This document shows positions 45,395-55,031 of a stretch of 64,000 bases of DNA, piece after piece. Both the position numbers and the translations under genes were made by a program. The first letter of the stretch is position 1. Each line of letters begins with the position of its first letter. The stretch spans positions 372,001 to 436,000 of the forward strand of contig NZ_BBYA01000008.1 in the NCBI RefSeq assembly GCF_001050275.1, read 5' to 3'. Source of the stretch: Leptolinea tardivitalis (lineage in GTDB: Bacteria; Chloroflexota; Anaerolineae; Anaerolineales; Anaerolineaceae). Under the pieces are notes generated by a model. It saw nothing but the letters and a program-made list of their open reading frames with translations, was not told where the DNA came from and made no database searches.

Positions 45395-47257
45395 CTATTT
45401 CAAGGCGGCAGCCATGATCTGTTGAATCCGTCCGATCATATCAGCCGGATCAGGATGCAACCCTTCGATCAGCAGAGCATCTTCGTAGATTTGTTCAATG
45501 AGTAGTGGTGCTAAATCTGAATCCGCTGGCAAGGATGCCAGTTTGACCAAAAGCGAATGGCGGGGATTGATCTCAAGTACCTTTCGCGGGACTTCCAGAG
45601 GCTGATTCATTAACTGGTATACTCGCTGGATTTCCTGGGCAGGACTATTTTCTGTATCAACCAAACGAGCCGGTGATTCGATAAGCCGGTCAGATGTACG
45701 AACTTCTGCCACTTTGCTGCCAAGCTGTGCAGAAAATCGGCTGATAAGGTTTGTTTTGACCTCTTCAGATACCGGCTGTGTTTGTTGATCAGATGGTTGG
45801 GCTGCTTCGCCCAGATCGGCATCACGATCAGATACATTGACCAGTGGAATGTCTTTATATTGTTTTAGTGCAAGAAGCATGAACGAATCCAGAGGATCGG
45901 TAAGAAGTAAAACATCCAGATTGCGCTGACGCACGACGTCAAGGTGAGGACTGTGAACCACAGAATGTTCATCCTCTCCGAGGAGGTAATAAATTTGCTG
46001 TTGGCCGGGACGGCGCTCTGAAAGATACGTTTCCAATGAGATCAGATCAGTCGGGTGGTGGAGAGAATGGAAGCGCAGAAGGGGAACCAGGTTGTCATAG
46101 TCGGCAAAATCAGAAGCAACACCTTCTTTCAAGTAACGACCAAAAAGGTTCCAGAACTCAATATATGTATCCGGTTTTTCTTCTGACAGCTTGCGGATCA
46201 TATCGATGGTTTTACTGGTAACCAGTTTTTTTAATTGCATCAAAAGGCGGTTGGATTGGATTGTTTCGCGAGAAATATTGAGCGGCAGATCTTCTGAATC
46301 CACAACACCCTGGATAAATCGCAAATATTCCGGAAGGAGGTCACGGAAGTAATCTTGAATCAGCACTTTACGGGCATAAAGACGAAGCCCGTCTTGTTTT
46401 CTTGGGGTATAGAGGTAATGCTCAGCAACAGCCGGGATATATAACAGAGCATACGCTTGAACTGGAGCATCTACAGCCAGGTGTGTATATGTAAGCGGTT
46501 CCTTCTGGTCCATGGTGAACTGTTTGTAAAACTCATTGGCATCCTGAACACTGATCTGCTGGGAGTTTTGCCGCCACAGGGCAGTCTGCCTGTTGACCTG
46601 CTCTGTAGAAGTACCCACATAGATTGGGAAAGCCACATAGTCACTGTGGCGTTTGATCAATTGCCGGATACGGTTTTCATCTGTAAATTCGGCGGCATCT
46701 TCTTTCAAATAGACAGTGATCTTAGTACCGCGATCGGGCTTATCGTATTCATGGATGGAATATGTTTCCTGTCCATCTGAAACCCATTCCGCAGAAGGTT
46801 CTGATTTATTGAAAGAATGTGATGCGACCTCAACTTTATCTGCCACCATGAAGACAGAATAAAAACCCACACCAAACTGTCCGATGATGTTGGATAGGTC
46901 TGCTGATTCCTGGTTTTTTGCAGCCTGCATAAATGCTTTGGCGCCAGAGTGAGCAATGGTACCGAGGTTTTCTTCCATCTCAGAGCGGGTGAGACCGATT
47001 CCGGTATCTCGAATGGTAAGAGTACGGGCAGCAGGATCTGTAGTTATCCAGATACCCAATTCAGCTTCCGGGTCAAGGATTTCACGATTCGTGAGCATTT
47101 CAAAATTCATGCGTGTAAGAGCATCAGACGCATTGGAGATCAACTCACGAAGGAAAATTTCGTGGTCGGTATATAACGAATGGATAAGGATATTTAATAA
47201 CTGACGGGTTTCAGCTCGAAATGGCAATGATTCTGAGTTTGTATTCTGTTCTGACAT
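45395..47257 (-). CDS. htpG: Chaperone protein HtpG (Hsp90)
   Basis: Bacterial Hsp90 ATPase chaperone of the cytoplasm. The N-terminal GHKL ATPase domain shows FLRELISNASDALTRM, TIRDTGIGLTRSEMEENLGT and GQFGVGFYSVFMVADKV. The middle domain has the catalytic-loop region VVDSEDLPLNISRETIQSN, and the C-terminal dimerisation domain ends near residue 620. No insertions or losses are visible. It is a single gene between convergent and divergent neighbours. Confidence 0.96.
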   Translation of the reverse strand: MSEQNTNSESLPFRAETRQLLNILIHSLYTDHEIFLRELISNASDALTRMNFEMLTNREILDPEAELGIWITTDPAARTLTIRDTGIGLTRSEMEENLGTIAHSGAKAFMQAAKNQESADLSNIIGQFGVGFYSVFMVADKVEVASHSFNKSEPSAEWVSDGQETYSIHEYDKPDRGTKITVYLKEDAAEFTDENRIRQLIKRHSDYVAFPIYVGTSTEQVNRQTALWRQNSQQISVQDANEFYKQFTMDQKEPLTYTHLAVDAPVQAYALLYIPAVAEHYLYTPRKQDGLRLYARKVLIQDYFRDLLPEYLRFIQGVVDSEDLPLNISRETIQSNRLLMQLKKLVTSKTIDMIRKLSEEKPDTYIEFWNLFGRYLKEGVASDFADYDNLVPLLRFHSLHHPTDLISLETYLSERRPGQQQIYYLLGEDEHSVVHSPHLDVVRQRNLDVLLLTDPLDSFMLLALKQYKDIPLVNVSDRDADLGEAAQPSDQQTQPVSEEVKTNLISRFSAQLGSKVAEVRTSDRLIESPARLVDTENSPAQEIQRVYQLMNQPLEVPRKVLEINPRHSLLVKLASLPADSDLAPLLIEQIYEDALLIEGLHPDPADMIGRIQQIMAAALK

Positions 47258-47475
47258 ATTTAAACCCCTGAATTGAAATAATAACCGAAGTAATTTTACG
47301 CGAATTGTGTATGAAGAATATTAACATCGTCTGTGTCACACAAACCAGTAACCTGGTAAAGTCCAATATCTCAATTGACAACTTAAATTCTATGTGGCGA
47401 TTAAATCAGATCATTCGTTCTCAGTATTGTGAAGGTAGAATTGAACAGAGAATTTTCTACCTGGAGTTTAGTGAT

Positions 47476-48642
47476 ATGACAATTATTAATATGACTGAGT
47501 TCAATAATGACCTGGTTGAGTTCGCCAGCCGACTGGTACGTATCCCTTCATTTTCCGGTAAAGAAGGTGACGCAGCAAAATTCATTGCTTCAAAAATGGA
47601 ATTGCTGGGGTTCGACGAAGTGAAAATTGACCGCTACGGAAGTGTTATCGGCAGGATTGGACATGGTGAAAAAATCATTTTGTTCGATTCACATATTGAT
47701 ACTGTTCAGGTGCATGACGCAGACCAATGGGAAGTGCCTCCGTTCAGCGGAGAAATCAAAAATGGATATCTCTGGGGGCGAGGCTCCGTTGATATGAAGT
47801 CAGGCGCAGCGGCATCCGTCTACGCGGCCGTTTACGCAAAAAAGATGGGGTGGCTGGAAGGAAAGACTGTCATTATCTCATGTTCCACATTTGAAGAAGA
47901 TTGTGACGGTGAGACTCTTAAACATGTTCTGGAAGAATTGGATAGAAAACCCAATTTTGCTGTTATCTGTGAGCCTTCATCCAATATCATTGTTACAGGA
48001 CACAAAGGAAAAGCCCAGGTCATTATTAAGACGCGGGGAATTTCAGCTCACGGATCGGCACCTGAAAAAGGTAAAAATGCCGTCTACGAGATGGCCGAAA
48101 TCATCCAGAGGGTAAATCAAACCAACCTTGACCTGATGAAGAACCCCGGACGGAAGGGGACATTGGTATTATCACAAATCTCCTCCACCAGCGTTTCATT
48201 GAATGCCGTCCCATCGGAATGCCAAATATACCTAGACCGGAGAATGGTTGTTGGAGAAACTAAGAAAACCATTGAAGATGAGATGAACAAGATCATTGCC
48301 GGAAAGGATGCCGCCTGGGAACTTGGTACACTCCACCGGACTACCTGGACTGGGGAAGAATTAACCTATGAGCCACTGCATCCCGCCTGGGAGATCAACC
48401 TTGATTACCCTCTCGCGAAAGCATTTATCAAAGCTTATTCAGATGTGCTTGGTCATGAGCCGGAGAAATTTGATTATTGGGATTTCAGTACCAATGCCGT
48501 GGCGGTAGTGGCGCAGGGCATTCCTACCATTGGATTTGGACCGGGAGAACATAAATTAGCCCATATGCGCGACGAGAAATGCGCTATTGAAGAAATAACT
48601 GAAGCCTGTGCTGTGTATGCAGGTGCTATAAAACACCTGTAG
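47476..48642 (+). CDS. M20 family metallohydrolase, YgeY-like
   Basis: A zinc peptidase/deacylase-fold amidohydrolase of 388 residues. Metal ligands are visible in LFDSHIDTVQ, GRGSVDMKSG and TFEEDCDG, with a dimerisation domain between HKGKAQVIIKTRGISAHGS and the C-terminal catalytic half (GFGPGEHKLAHMRDE). The overall pattern matches YgeY, a conserved hydrolase often placed in purine or selenium-linked loci, though no such genes are nearby. I start at ATG 47476 (GGAG 9 bases upstream); the frame extends to 47305 but that part looks non-coding. Confidence 0.88.
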   Translation: MTIINMTEFNNDLVEFASRLVRIPSFSGKEGDAAKFIASKMELLGFDEVKIDRYGSVIGRIGHGEKIILFDSHIDTVQVHDADQWEVPPFSGEIKNGYLWGRGSVDMKSGAAASVYAAVYAKKMGWLEGKTVIISCSTFEEDCDGETLKHVLEELDRKPNFAVICEPSSNIIVTGHKGKAQVIIKTRGISAHGSAPEKGKNAVYEMAEIIQRVNQTNLDLMKNPGRKGTLVLSQISSTSVSLNAVPSECQIYLDRRMVVGETKKTIEDEMNKIIAGKDAAWELGTLHRTTWTGEELTYEPLHPAWEINLDYPLAKAFIKAYSDVLGHEPEKFDYWDFSTNAVAVVAQGIPTIGFGPGEHKLAHMRDEKCAIEEITEACAVYAGAIKHL

Positions 48643-48773
48643 CTGAAATTCGAAATATTAAACTTTCACCTAAAATCATTGTTGCTTGTAGAATGAAAGT
48701 AAGAGATTTCTTGCTTTGAACCATTTTGCCACTTGAACCGTACTCATCTTCTTTGGTTAAACATGGAGTTGGC

Positions 48774-49694
48774 ATGGGAACATCTTCAATCATTAAAGCG
48801 GCTGTCATTCAGGCATCACCGGTATTGTTCAACAGAGATTCCACTGTTGAAAAAGCCTGTACTTTGATTCACGAAGCTTCCTCTCAGGGTGCCCAATTGA
48901 TATTGTTGCCGGAATCATTCATACCGGCATATCCTCGGGGACTATCCTTTGGAGCAGTGGTGGGCAGACGGTCTGAACAGGGGCGGGATCTCTATAAACG
49001 ATACTGGGAAAATTCGGTGGATGTACCCGGCCCGGTTACAGATATTTTGGGAGAAGCCGTCCGAACAGCCAATGTTTATCTTGGCATTGGCATTACAGAA
49101 CGAGATAAAGGTTCTTTATATTGCACCCTGTTGTATTTTGGGCCAGATGGGCGTCTCTTGGGAAAACACCGTAAAGTTAAACCCACTGCATCTGAAAGGT
49201 TGATATGGGGGGAAGATGACGGAAGTACATTAACAGCAGTGCCGACAGAAATCGGCTGTATCGGTGGACTGATTTGTTGGGAAAACTATATGCCATTGGC
49301 ACGCATGGCAATGTATTCAAAAGGCGTTCAGATTTATCTGGCCCCTACGGCAGATTCACGGGATACCTGGCAGGCGACCATGCGGCATATCGCCCTGGAA
49401 GGGCGTTGTTTTGTATTGGGATGCAATCAATATGTCACTCGATCAATGTATCCGGCCGATCTCCCCGGTTACGAAGAACTGGCGAACCAGCCAGATGTCA
49501 TGTGCCGAGGGGGAAGTGTCATCATCTCGCCCATGGGTGAAATTCTGGCTGGACCATTATTTGATAAAGAGGGTATTTTGACTGCTGACCTGAATATGGG
49601 TGAGATCATACGTGGCAAATTTGATTTTGATGTAGCCGGGCACTATAATCGGCCAGATATTTTCCGATTCTCTGTTAACGAAAACAATCACTGA
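48774..49694 (+). CDS. Nitrilase (carbon-nitrogen hydrolase superfamily)
   Basis: A 306-residue branch-1 nitrilase. The Glu-Lys-Cys triad is visible as LPESFIPAYPRG, HRKVKPT and GGLICWENYMPLARMAMY, and the Cys-Trp-Glu context is the one found in true nitrilases that hydrolyse R-CN to acid and ammonia rather than in amidases. Start at ATG 48774 with GGAG just upstream; the frame extends further but into non-conserved sequence. Substrate unknown. The next gene is a regulator with its own promoter. Confidence 0.9.
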   Translation: MGTSSIIKAAVIQASPVLFNRDSTVEKACTLIHEASSQGAQLILLPESFIPAYPRGLSFGAVVGRRSEQGRDLYKRYWENSVDVPGPVTDILGEAVRTANVYLGIGITERDKGSLYCTLLYFGPDGRLLGKHRKVKPTASERLIWGEDDGSTLTAVPTEIGCIGGLICWENYMPLARMAMYSKGVQIYLAPTADSRDTWQATMRHIALEGRCFVLGCNQYVTRSMYPADLPGYEELANQPDVMCRGGSVIISPMGEILAGPLFDKEGILTADLNMGEIIRGKFDFDVAGHYNRPDIFRFSVNENNH

Positions 49695-49724
49695 TCCGGG
49701 TTTGCCGCGGTTTGCATTCAAATC

Positions 49725-49753
49725 TTGACTATCTATGTCGGTTGATGTATATT
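49725..49753 (+). promoter_or_regulatory. Promoter of the TetR-exporter operon
   Basis: TTGACT (49725-49730), a 17-base spacer, and TATATT (49748-49753). The predicted start is near 49760, inside the palindrome that begins at 49749. Confidence 0.75.
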
Positions 49754-49789
49754 GAATAATAAACCGACCGACGGTTTATTATTCAATAT
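49749..49789 (+). promoter_or_regulatory. Operator: perfect 18-bp inverted repeat at the TetR start
   Basis: ATATTGAATAATAAACCG (49749-49766), spacer ACCGA, and the exact complement CGGTTTATTATTCAATAT (49772-49789). It overlaps the -10 box, the transcription start and the TetR ATG. This is the expected site for autorepression by the adjacent TetR protein. Confidence 0.8.
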
Positions 49790-50540
49790 GGCCAGACAAA
49801 TAAACGAAGAAGCCCGGTTATCTAAACTAAATGAAATCCTGGATTGTGCCCAGGGGTTGATTTATTCTACCGGGTATGAGCAGATGTCTATTCAGGATAT
49901 CTGTCAGAAATTGGGAATTTCAAAGGGGGCTTTTTACCATTATTTTGATTCAAAGCCTGCCTTGTTGGAAGCATTGCTGGATCGGATGAGTCAACAGGCT
50001 TTGGAGATCATTTTTCCTGTTCTTGAAGATCCCAACCTCACGGCACCCGAAAAACTGGAACAATTTTATGAAAAAACGAATAACTGGAAGTCAACGCAAA
50101 AGCAATATTTGATGGCTGTTTTACAAGCCTGGTATATGGATGAAAACGCCATTGTCCGTCAGAAATTATTGGCATATTTTGGTGTGACCTTTTCTTCTGC
50201 TTTGGAAAGAGTCTTTTCGCAGGGAATTGAGGAAGATGTTTTTCATCCAGCCTATCCTCAGTTAGTTGGAAATGTTGTTTATTCACTGATGGTTCAATTG
50301 AGTGATTCCATCGGAACTATTCTGTTAAGTGCCATGACGTCTCCTGAAGAATCAGAAGAAAAGATCATGCACCGACTGAAGGATTTAATCCACGCCTACA
50401 CGGATGCCATAGAACGAGTACTTGGAGCCAAGCCGGGTACGATTCACCTGATGGATGAAAAGATGCTGAAAGAATGGCTCCCAGAGAATATCAAACCCGA
50501 GACTTTTATTCCTCAGGTTTTATCTGTGGAAAAGGAGTAA
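49788..50540 (+). CDS. TetR/AcrR family transcriptional regulator
   Basis: A 250-residue ligand-responsive repressor. The N-terminal helix-turn-helix is YEQMSIQDICQKLGISKG followed by AFYHYFDSKPALLEALL; the rest is a helical ligand-binding domain. The start at ATG 49788 gives the usual TetR N terminus; it directly abuts the operator palindrome and no Shine-Dalgarno precedes it. An in-frame TTG at 49752 would lie within the -10 box, so it cannot be transcribed from the predicted promoter. It heads the exporter operon, with the permease gene starting 4 bases after its stop, and probably represses the whole operon until a substrate binds. Confidence 0.9.
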   Translation: MARQINEEARLSKLNEILDCAQGLIYSTGYEQMSIQDICQKLGISKGAFYHYFDSKPALLEALLDRMSQQALEIIFPVLEDPNLTAPEKLEQFYEKTNNWKSTQKQYLMAVLQAWYMDENAIVRQKLLAYFGVTFSSALERVFSQGIEEDVFHPAYPQLVGNVVYSLMVQLSDSIGTILLSAMTSPEESEEKIMHRLKDLIHAYTDAIERVLGAKPGTIHLMDEKMLKEWLPENIKPETFIPQVLSVEKE

Positions 50541-50544
50541 TACG

Positions 50545-51774
50545 ATGAGATTATATTTGCGCCTGGCCTGGCGCAATATCTGGAGGCATAAACGCCGTAC
50601 ATTGATTGTCGTCCTTTCCATTGCCTTGAGTCTGTCAATGATGATGATGTATGACGGGCTGGTAGTCGGATTCCAGGATGCGATCTATGCCAATGCTGTA
50701 AAGATCCTGGGCGGGAATATTCAGGTTCATGCAGAAGGTTACAAATTAAAGACCGGGAGTAAATCGTTATTACCTTTGCCAGATGATCAGAAAATTGTAG
50801 AAGCCTCCCGGAATATCCCCGAAGTGTTGGCGGCATCACGGCGGATCAACACCGGTGGAATGGTTACGAATCGTAAAGGTGCATTTTCGGTTACGGTAAC
50901 AGGAATTGAACCGGAACAGGAACAAAAAGTCAGCCTCATAGCCGCCAACATCAAAACCGGACGATTTTTAACCTCAACAGATCAAGATGTGGTTTTAATA
51001 GGTCAGGGATTGGCGGATGCCATGGATGTGAAACTTGGCGATCGTATTACCATTGCCGGATCTGGTTTGCATAACCAGACGACAAAACGCACAATGTCCA
51101 TAATTGGCATCTATGACGTTGGTTTGCCCGAGATCGAGAAAAAGACGATCTATGTTTCCATTGACGAAGCCGGGTATCTATTCGGTCTCGACGGCCAATC
51201 TACTGAGGTATCCATTTCCCTTCAAAAATTAGGTCAGGAACCGGGGGTGATGAAAAAACTGCAAGCCCTGGCTCCTTCTGCTGAAATCGACTCATGGGAA
51301 AACAATTTTCCTGAATTGAGTTACGCTCTTGAAAGAAAAAACGGGGTAATGACAGTTTTTGGAATCATCATTCTGACCATTGCCGGGATCGGTATTCTTA
51401 ATCTGCTTTTGATGGCCGTTTTTGAAAGAACACGAGAAATTGGCATTATGGGAGCGCTCGGTATTAAACCCCGGCAAATTGCTCTGATGTTCATTCTTGA
51501 AGGTACCATGATGGGACTGGTCGGTCTGGCTGCGGGAATTGTTATGGGTTTGATCTTTAACGGAATTCTCGGTCAGGTGGGTCTGGATTACTCCCAGTTT
51601 GCCAATATGACAGACTATACCGCATTAATCACCGGCCGGGTCTATTCCACGCTCGGACTTGAAAATATCTGGATGCGCAGCCTGACTGTCTTAATTATTG
51701 CGATACTTTCATCTCTCTATCCTGCCCGCGAGGCATCGTTGAAAGAACCTGCCATCGCGCTGCATACCGTGTGA
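50545..51774 (+). CDS. ABC transporter permease, MacB/LolC/FtsX type
   Basis: A 409-residue permease. The N-terminal transmembrane helix follows LAWRNIWRHKRRTL, then an extracytoplasmic MacB-like domain of about 220 residues, then three transmembrane helices in the FtsX domain (GVMTVFGIIILTIAGIGILN onward, with ERTREIGIMGALG). The ATG has AAGGAG 7-8 bases upstream, overlapping the TetR stop. It is one half of a heteromeric permease with the next gene. Confidence 0.9.
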   Translation: MRLYLRLAWRNIWRHKRRTLIVVLSIALSLSMMMMYDGLVVGFQDAIYANAVKILGGNIQVHAEGYKLKTGSKSLLPLPDDQKIVEASRNIPEVLAASRRINTGGMVTNRKGAFSVTVTGIEPEQEQKVSLIAANIKTGRFLTSTDQDVVLIGQGLADAMDVKLGDRITIAGSGLHNQTTKRTMSIIGIYDVGLPEIEKKTIYVSIDEAGYLFGLDGQSTEVSISLQKLGQEPGVMKKLQALAPSAEIDSWENNFPELSYALERKNGVMTVFGIIILTIAGIGILNLLLMAVFERTREIGIMGALGIKPRQIALMFILEGTMMGLVGLAAGIVMGLIFNGILGQVGLDYSQFANMTDYTALITGRVYSTLGLENIWMRSLTVLIIAILSSLYPAREASLKEPAIALHTV

Positions 51775-51782
51775 GGCCGAAA

Positions 51783-53003
51783 ATGATGCAATTAATCAAA
51801 ATGGCCTTCCGTGATCTACTGCGCAATAAACGGCGTTCATTCTTTTCCTCTCTGGCTTTAGGGATGGGGCTGGCTTTGCTGCTTTTAATGGCGGCTACCG
51901 TGTCTGGTGAGATCAGAGGCGCGATGGATACCTCCATCCGGCTGGACAGCGGTCATTTGCAGGTTCGGGCAAAAACCTATGATGCGAACAAAAACAGTGT
52001 TGCGTATGAAGATCTTATCGCCAATCCCAACGAGGTAGCGGCAAAGATAGCTTCACTTGAACCGGTTTCAGTAGCCACTCCTCGTCTTTTTGCCAGTGGG
52101 ATTCTTTCTGATAGAGATGAAACAACCGGTATTCGAATTCTGGGTATCGATACCTCTTCTCCTGCGATGGCGCCTTTCAAAGACGGAATGCTTACCGGTA
52201 AATATCTTGAAAATGATGACCGCTCTGGTATTTTGATCGGAGAAACCCTGGCCAATAAACTTTCTTTGAAAGCCGGAGATGCCGTCAATTTGCTGGCGAA
52301 TACGTCAAATGGAGATGTAGACCAACAGTTATTCACCATTCGTGGAATCTTTACCACCCACACACCGGCATTTGATGAATACACCGTATTAATGCCGCTG
52401 GCAAAAGCACAGGCCATCACGAAAACTGAAGATCACGCCAGCGCCATATTCGTATTGCTAAAAAATAGTGATCAGGTGGATAACGTAAAAAACGCTCTAC
52501 AGACAGAACAGTTGCAGGTAGTCACCTACTTGAAAATGAACGAAGTTTTATTGCAGACTGAAGAGTTTTCCCGCGGATATATGGTTTTAATCTATCTGAT
52601 CGTTCTGGCTATCACAGCAGCCGTAATCGTAAATACTTTAATCATGTCTGTATTTGAACGTACCAGAGAAATCGGCATTCTTTCGGCAATTGGCATGAAG
52701 AGCACCCGCATCATGTCGCTTTTCTTTATCGAATCCAGCTTCCTGGCAATTGGCGGGATTTTCGCAGGGTTGATCATCGGCGGTATCATGGTCTATTTTG
52801 CCTCAACAGTGGGTTTCTATATCGGCAATTACGGCGCTACCAGCATGTTGATTGGCGAAAGGATTTATGCCTATCTGACGCTTAAGGATGCCATTGACCT
52901 GACGATCATGGCGTTTATTGTCGCCATTCTGGCAGCTTTGTACCCGGCAATCATGGCTGCACGGTTGGAACCTGTAGAAGCCATGCGTGGTGGAAAGATT
53001 TAA
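51783..53003 (+). CDS. ABC transporter permease, MacB/LolE/FtsX type
   Basis: A 406-residue paralogue of the preceding gene with the same plan: AFRDLLRNKRRSFFSS before the first helix, an external domain, and a C-terminal FtsX domain with ERTREIGILSAIGMKS. I start at ATG 51783 with GAGG 6 bases upstream; a GTG at 51771 overlapping the previous stop (GTGA) is an alternative. A pair of unlike permeases resembles LolCE or two-subunit MacB exporters. Confidence 0.9.
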   Translation: MMQLIKMAFRDLLRNKRRSFFSSLALGMGLALLLLMAATVSGEIRGAMDTSIRLDSGHLQVRAKTYDANKNSVAYEDLIANPNEVAAKIASLEPVSVATPRLFASGILSDRDETTGIRILGIDTSSPAMAPFKDGMLTGKYLENDDRSGILIGETLANKLSLKAGDAVNLLANTSNGDVDQQLFTIRGIFTTHTPAFDEYTVLMPLAKAQAITKTEDHASAIFVLLKNSDQVDNVKNALQTEQLQVVTYLKMNEVLLQTEEFSRGYMVLIYLIVLAITAAVIVNTLIMSVFERTREIGILSAIGMKSTRIMSLFFIESSFLAIGGIFAGLIIGGIMVYFASTVGFYIGNYGATSMLIGERIYAYLTLKDAIDLTIMAFIVAILAALYPAIMAARLEPVEAMRGGKI

Positions 53004-53014
53004 AGGAGCTAAAC

Positions 53015-53719
53015 ATGGAAGTCGTAAAAACTGAAAATGTCACCCGAATTTACCGGGTAGGTGATGTGGAAACCAATGCCTTACGGGGAGTCAATCTTTC
53101 CATTCAATCCGGAGAGTTTACAGCACTAATCGGGCCTTCAGGTTCTGGCAAAACCACTTTACTTCAATTAATTGGCTGCCTGGATATGCCTACATCAGGA
53201 CGTGTCACAGTTAATGGTAAAGATGTTACGAATTTAAACCGGAACCAGAGGGCAGATATCCGCGCAGAATCGATAGGTTTTGTGTTCCAGTTTTTTGCTC
53301 TCATCCCAACACTGACAGCCTACGAAAACATCGAGATGCCCCTGTTACTGGCAGGGAAAAGTTCCAGCGAACGGGCTGAACGAGTAAAGCAATTACTCGA
53401 ATGGATTGATCTGCCAGACCGGGCAAATTACCGCCCAGACCAATTAAGCGGCGGTCAGCAGCAGAGAGTGGCCGTGGCGCGAGCCCTGGCAATTAACCCG
53501 GCGTTGATTCTGGCAGATGAACCCACAGCCAACCTGGATACTCCCAATGGACGGCAGGTGATGGACGTGATGACCCGCTTGAATAAGGAAACAGGAGTTA
53601 CATTCCTGTTCGCCACTCATGATCCTCGGGTCATCCAATATGCCCGGCGTGTTGTTACTCTTCAGGATGGTTTGATCATTAAAGATGAGCTGGTGGAGAA
53701 ATCCGCCGTTGGAGCGTAA
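53015..53719 (+). CDS. ABC transporter ATP-binding protein, MacB/LolD type
   Basis: A 234-residue ATPase. Walker A is GPSGSGKTTLLQLIGCLD, the Q-loop FVFQFFALIP, the signature LSGGQQQRVAVARAL, Walker B LILADEPTANLD, and the switch His is in FATHDPRV. The MacB/LolD subfamily powers mechanotransmission exporters rather than classic transport. AAGGAGC precedes the ATG at 7 bases. Confidence 0.94.
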   Translation: MEVVKTENVTRIYRVGDVETNALRGVNLSIQSGEFTALIGPSGSGKTTLLQLIGCLDMPTSGRVTVNGKDVTNLNRNQRADIRAESIGFVFQFFALIPTLTAYENIEMPLLLAGKSSSERAERVKQLLEWIDLPDRANYRPDQLSGGQQQRVAVARALAINPALILADEPTANLDTPNGRQVMDVMTRLNKETGVTFLFATHDPRVIQYARRVVTLQDGLIIKDELVEKSAVGA

Positions 53720-53720
53720 A

Positions 53721-54944
53721 ATGAAACGCTTTGGATTTATCGGTTTATTGGCTGTATTTGTTTTATCAGGTTGCAATAGCATGGCGGGGACACCAACACC
53801 TCTGCCTACGGTTGTTTTAGATTCAAAAGACCAACCACAGGTAAAACAAACCCGGCTGCAAATAACACCAGATACCAGTCAGTCTGCAATAGGTGGAGTA
53901 ACAGCCTCAGGGATAATCACATCACAACATCAGGCTCAATTTGTCTCCAATGGCAGCGGTTCTGTTGAATCAGTCAATGTCTCAATGGGGGAGGAAGTAA
54001 AGAATGGCGACCTGCTGGTTGTGTTGTCGGGTCGTGAAAAAATGAAAGCCTCTGTTGAAGCTGCCCGGTTGGAACTTATCTCGGCTCAGCAGGCATTGGA
54101 TGCCGTCTATCGCGATGCAGATAAAGCAAGGGCTGCAGCCCTGGTTCGATTGGCTGAAGCAAAAAAGTCTCTGGATGATGCCACAAAACGCCGTGAATAT
54201 CGGAATTTCAGGAATGGGTCTGAAAGTACCATCAATCAAGCCAGGGCTGATTTTATCCTGGCAAAGGACTCCCTTCAGAAAGCAAAAGATGCCTACAGTT
54301 ATTTTGCCGACCTTGGTGATGAAAATATCAATAAAGCCGGCGCATTAACCGCACTGGCTGCCGCCCAGAAAGCCTATGATAAAGCACTGGCCAATTTGAA
54401 CTACCTTACAGGTATGCCCAGTGAGTTGGATGTTGATCAGGCTGAGGCTGAGCTGCAGGCTGCCAAAGCCGAAGTAGCTAATGCGGAAAAGGCATTTGAT
54501 CGTGTAAAGAATGGGGCAGATCCCGAAGCGGTTACCCTTGCCCAATCTCGAATCAGTAATGCCCAGGCGCAACTTGAGGCGAGTCAGGCCGCTCTGGATG
54601 ATATGGAAATTAAAGCTCCGTTTGATGGTACAGTGGGCAAGCTGGAAATTCATACAGGCGATTGGGTAAATCCGGGTCAGTTGATTCTGGCGATGGTTGA
54701 TTTGAAACATCTTCAGGTGGAAACCACAGACCTGAGTGAACGGGATGTGGTCAAGGTCAAGGTGGGTGAACCGGTAACGGTTTTTATCAAAGCTATGGAT
54801 AAGAATGTAACCGGTGCGGTAACCGAAATTGCGCCATTAGCCGATACCCTTGGAGGGGATGTTGTCTATAAGACCATCATTTCACTGGATGAAATACCCG
54901 AAGGTCTTTTGCCAGGAATGAGTGTTGATGTGAAATATGAATAG
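53721..54944 (+). CDS. Lipoprotein efflux adaptor subunit (HlyD/MacA-like)
   Basis: A 407-residue membrane-fusion protein. The N-terminal signal has lipobox VLSGC (Cys at residue 17), so it is membrane-anchored by lipid. It has a lipoyl half-motif SVNVSMGEEVKNGDLLVVLSG, a long Ala/Lys/Glu-rich coiled-coil hairpin (about residues 110-285), the second lipoyl half KAPFDGTVGKLEIHTGDWV, and a beta-barrel with LPGMSVDVKYE at the end. No TolC-like channel is nearby, consistent with a cell lacking a conventional outer membrane. Start ATG 53721 is one base past the ATPase stop; a longer frame would destroy the signal peptide. Confidence 0.9.
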   Translation: MKRFGFIGLLAVFVLSGCNSMAGTPTPLPTVVLDSKDQPQVKQTRLQITPDTSQSAIGGVTASGIITSQHQAQFVSNGSGSVESVNVSMGEEVKNGDLLVVLSGREKMKASVEAARLELISAQQALDAVYRDADKARAAALVRLAEAKKSLDDATKRREYRNFRNGSESTINQARADFILAKDSLQKAKDAYSYFADLGDENINKAGALTALAAAQKAYDKALANLNYLTGMPSELDVDQAEAELQAAKAEVANAEKAFDRVKNGADPEAVTLAQSRISNAQAQLEASQAALDDMEIKAPFDGTVGKLEIHTGDWVNPGQLILAMVDLKHLQVETTDLSERDVVKVKVGEPVTVFIKAMDKNVTGAVTEIAPLADTLGGDVVYKTIISLDEIPEGLLPGMSVDVKYE

Positions 54945-54964
54945 ACAAGAGAAAAGAATCATAG

Positions 54965-55009
54965 AGACAACTTCCTTCAACCAAATAATTGCGTTGAGGG
55001 AAGTTGTCT
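54965..55009. terminator. Terminator of the exporter operon
   Basis: Long hairpin with arms AGACAACTTCCTTCAAC and GTTGAGGGAAGTTGTCT (one mismatch), 11-base loop, then TATTTAT. It sits between convergent genes and may also serve the minus-strand gene ending at 55032. Confidence 0.75.
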
Positions 55010-55031
55010 TATTTATGACTACATCTGAAAT

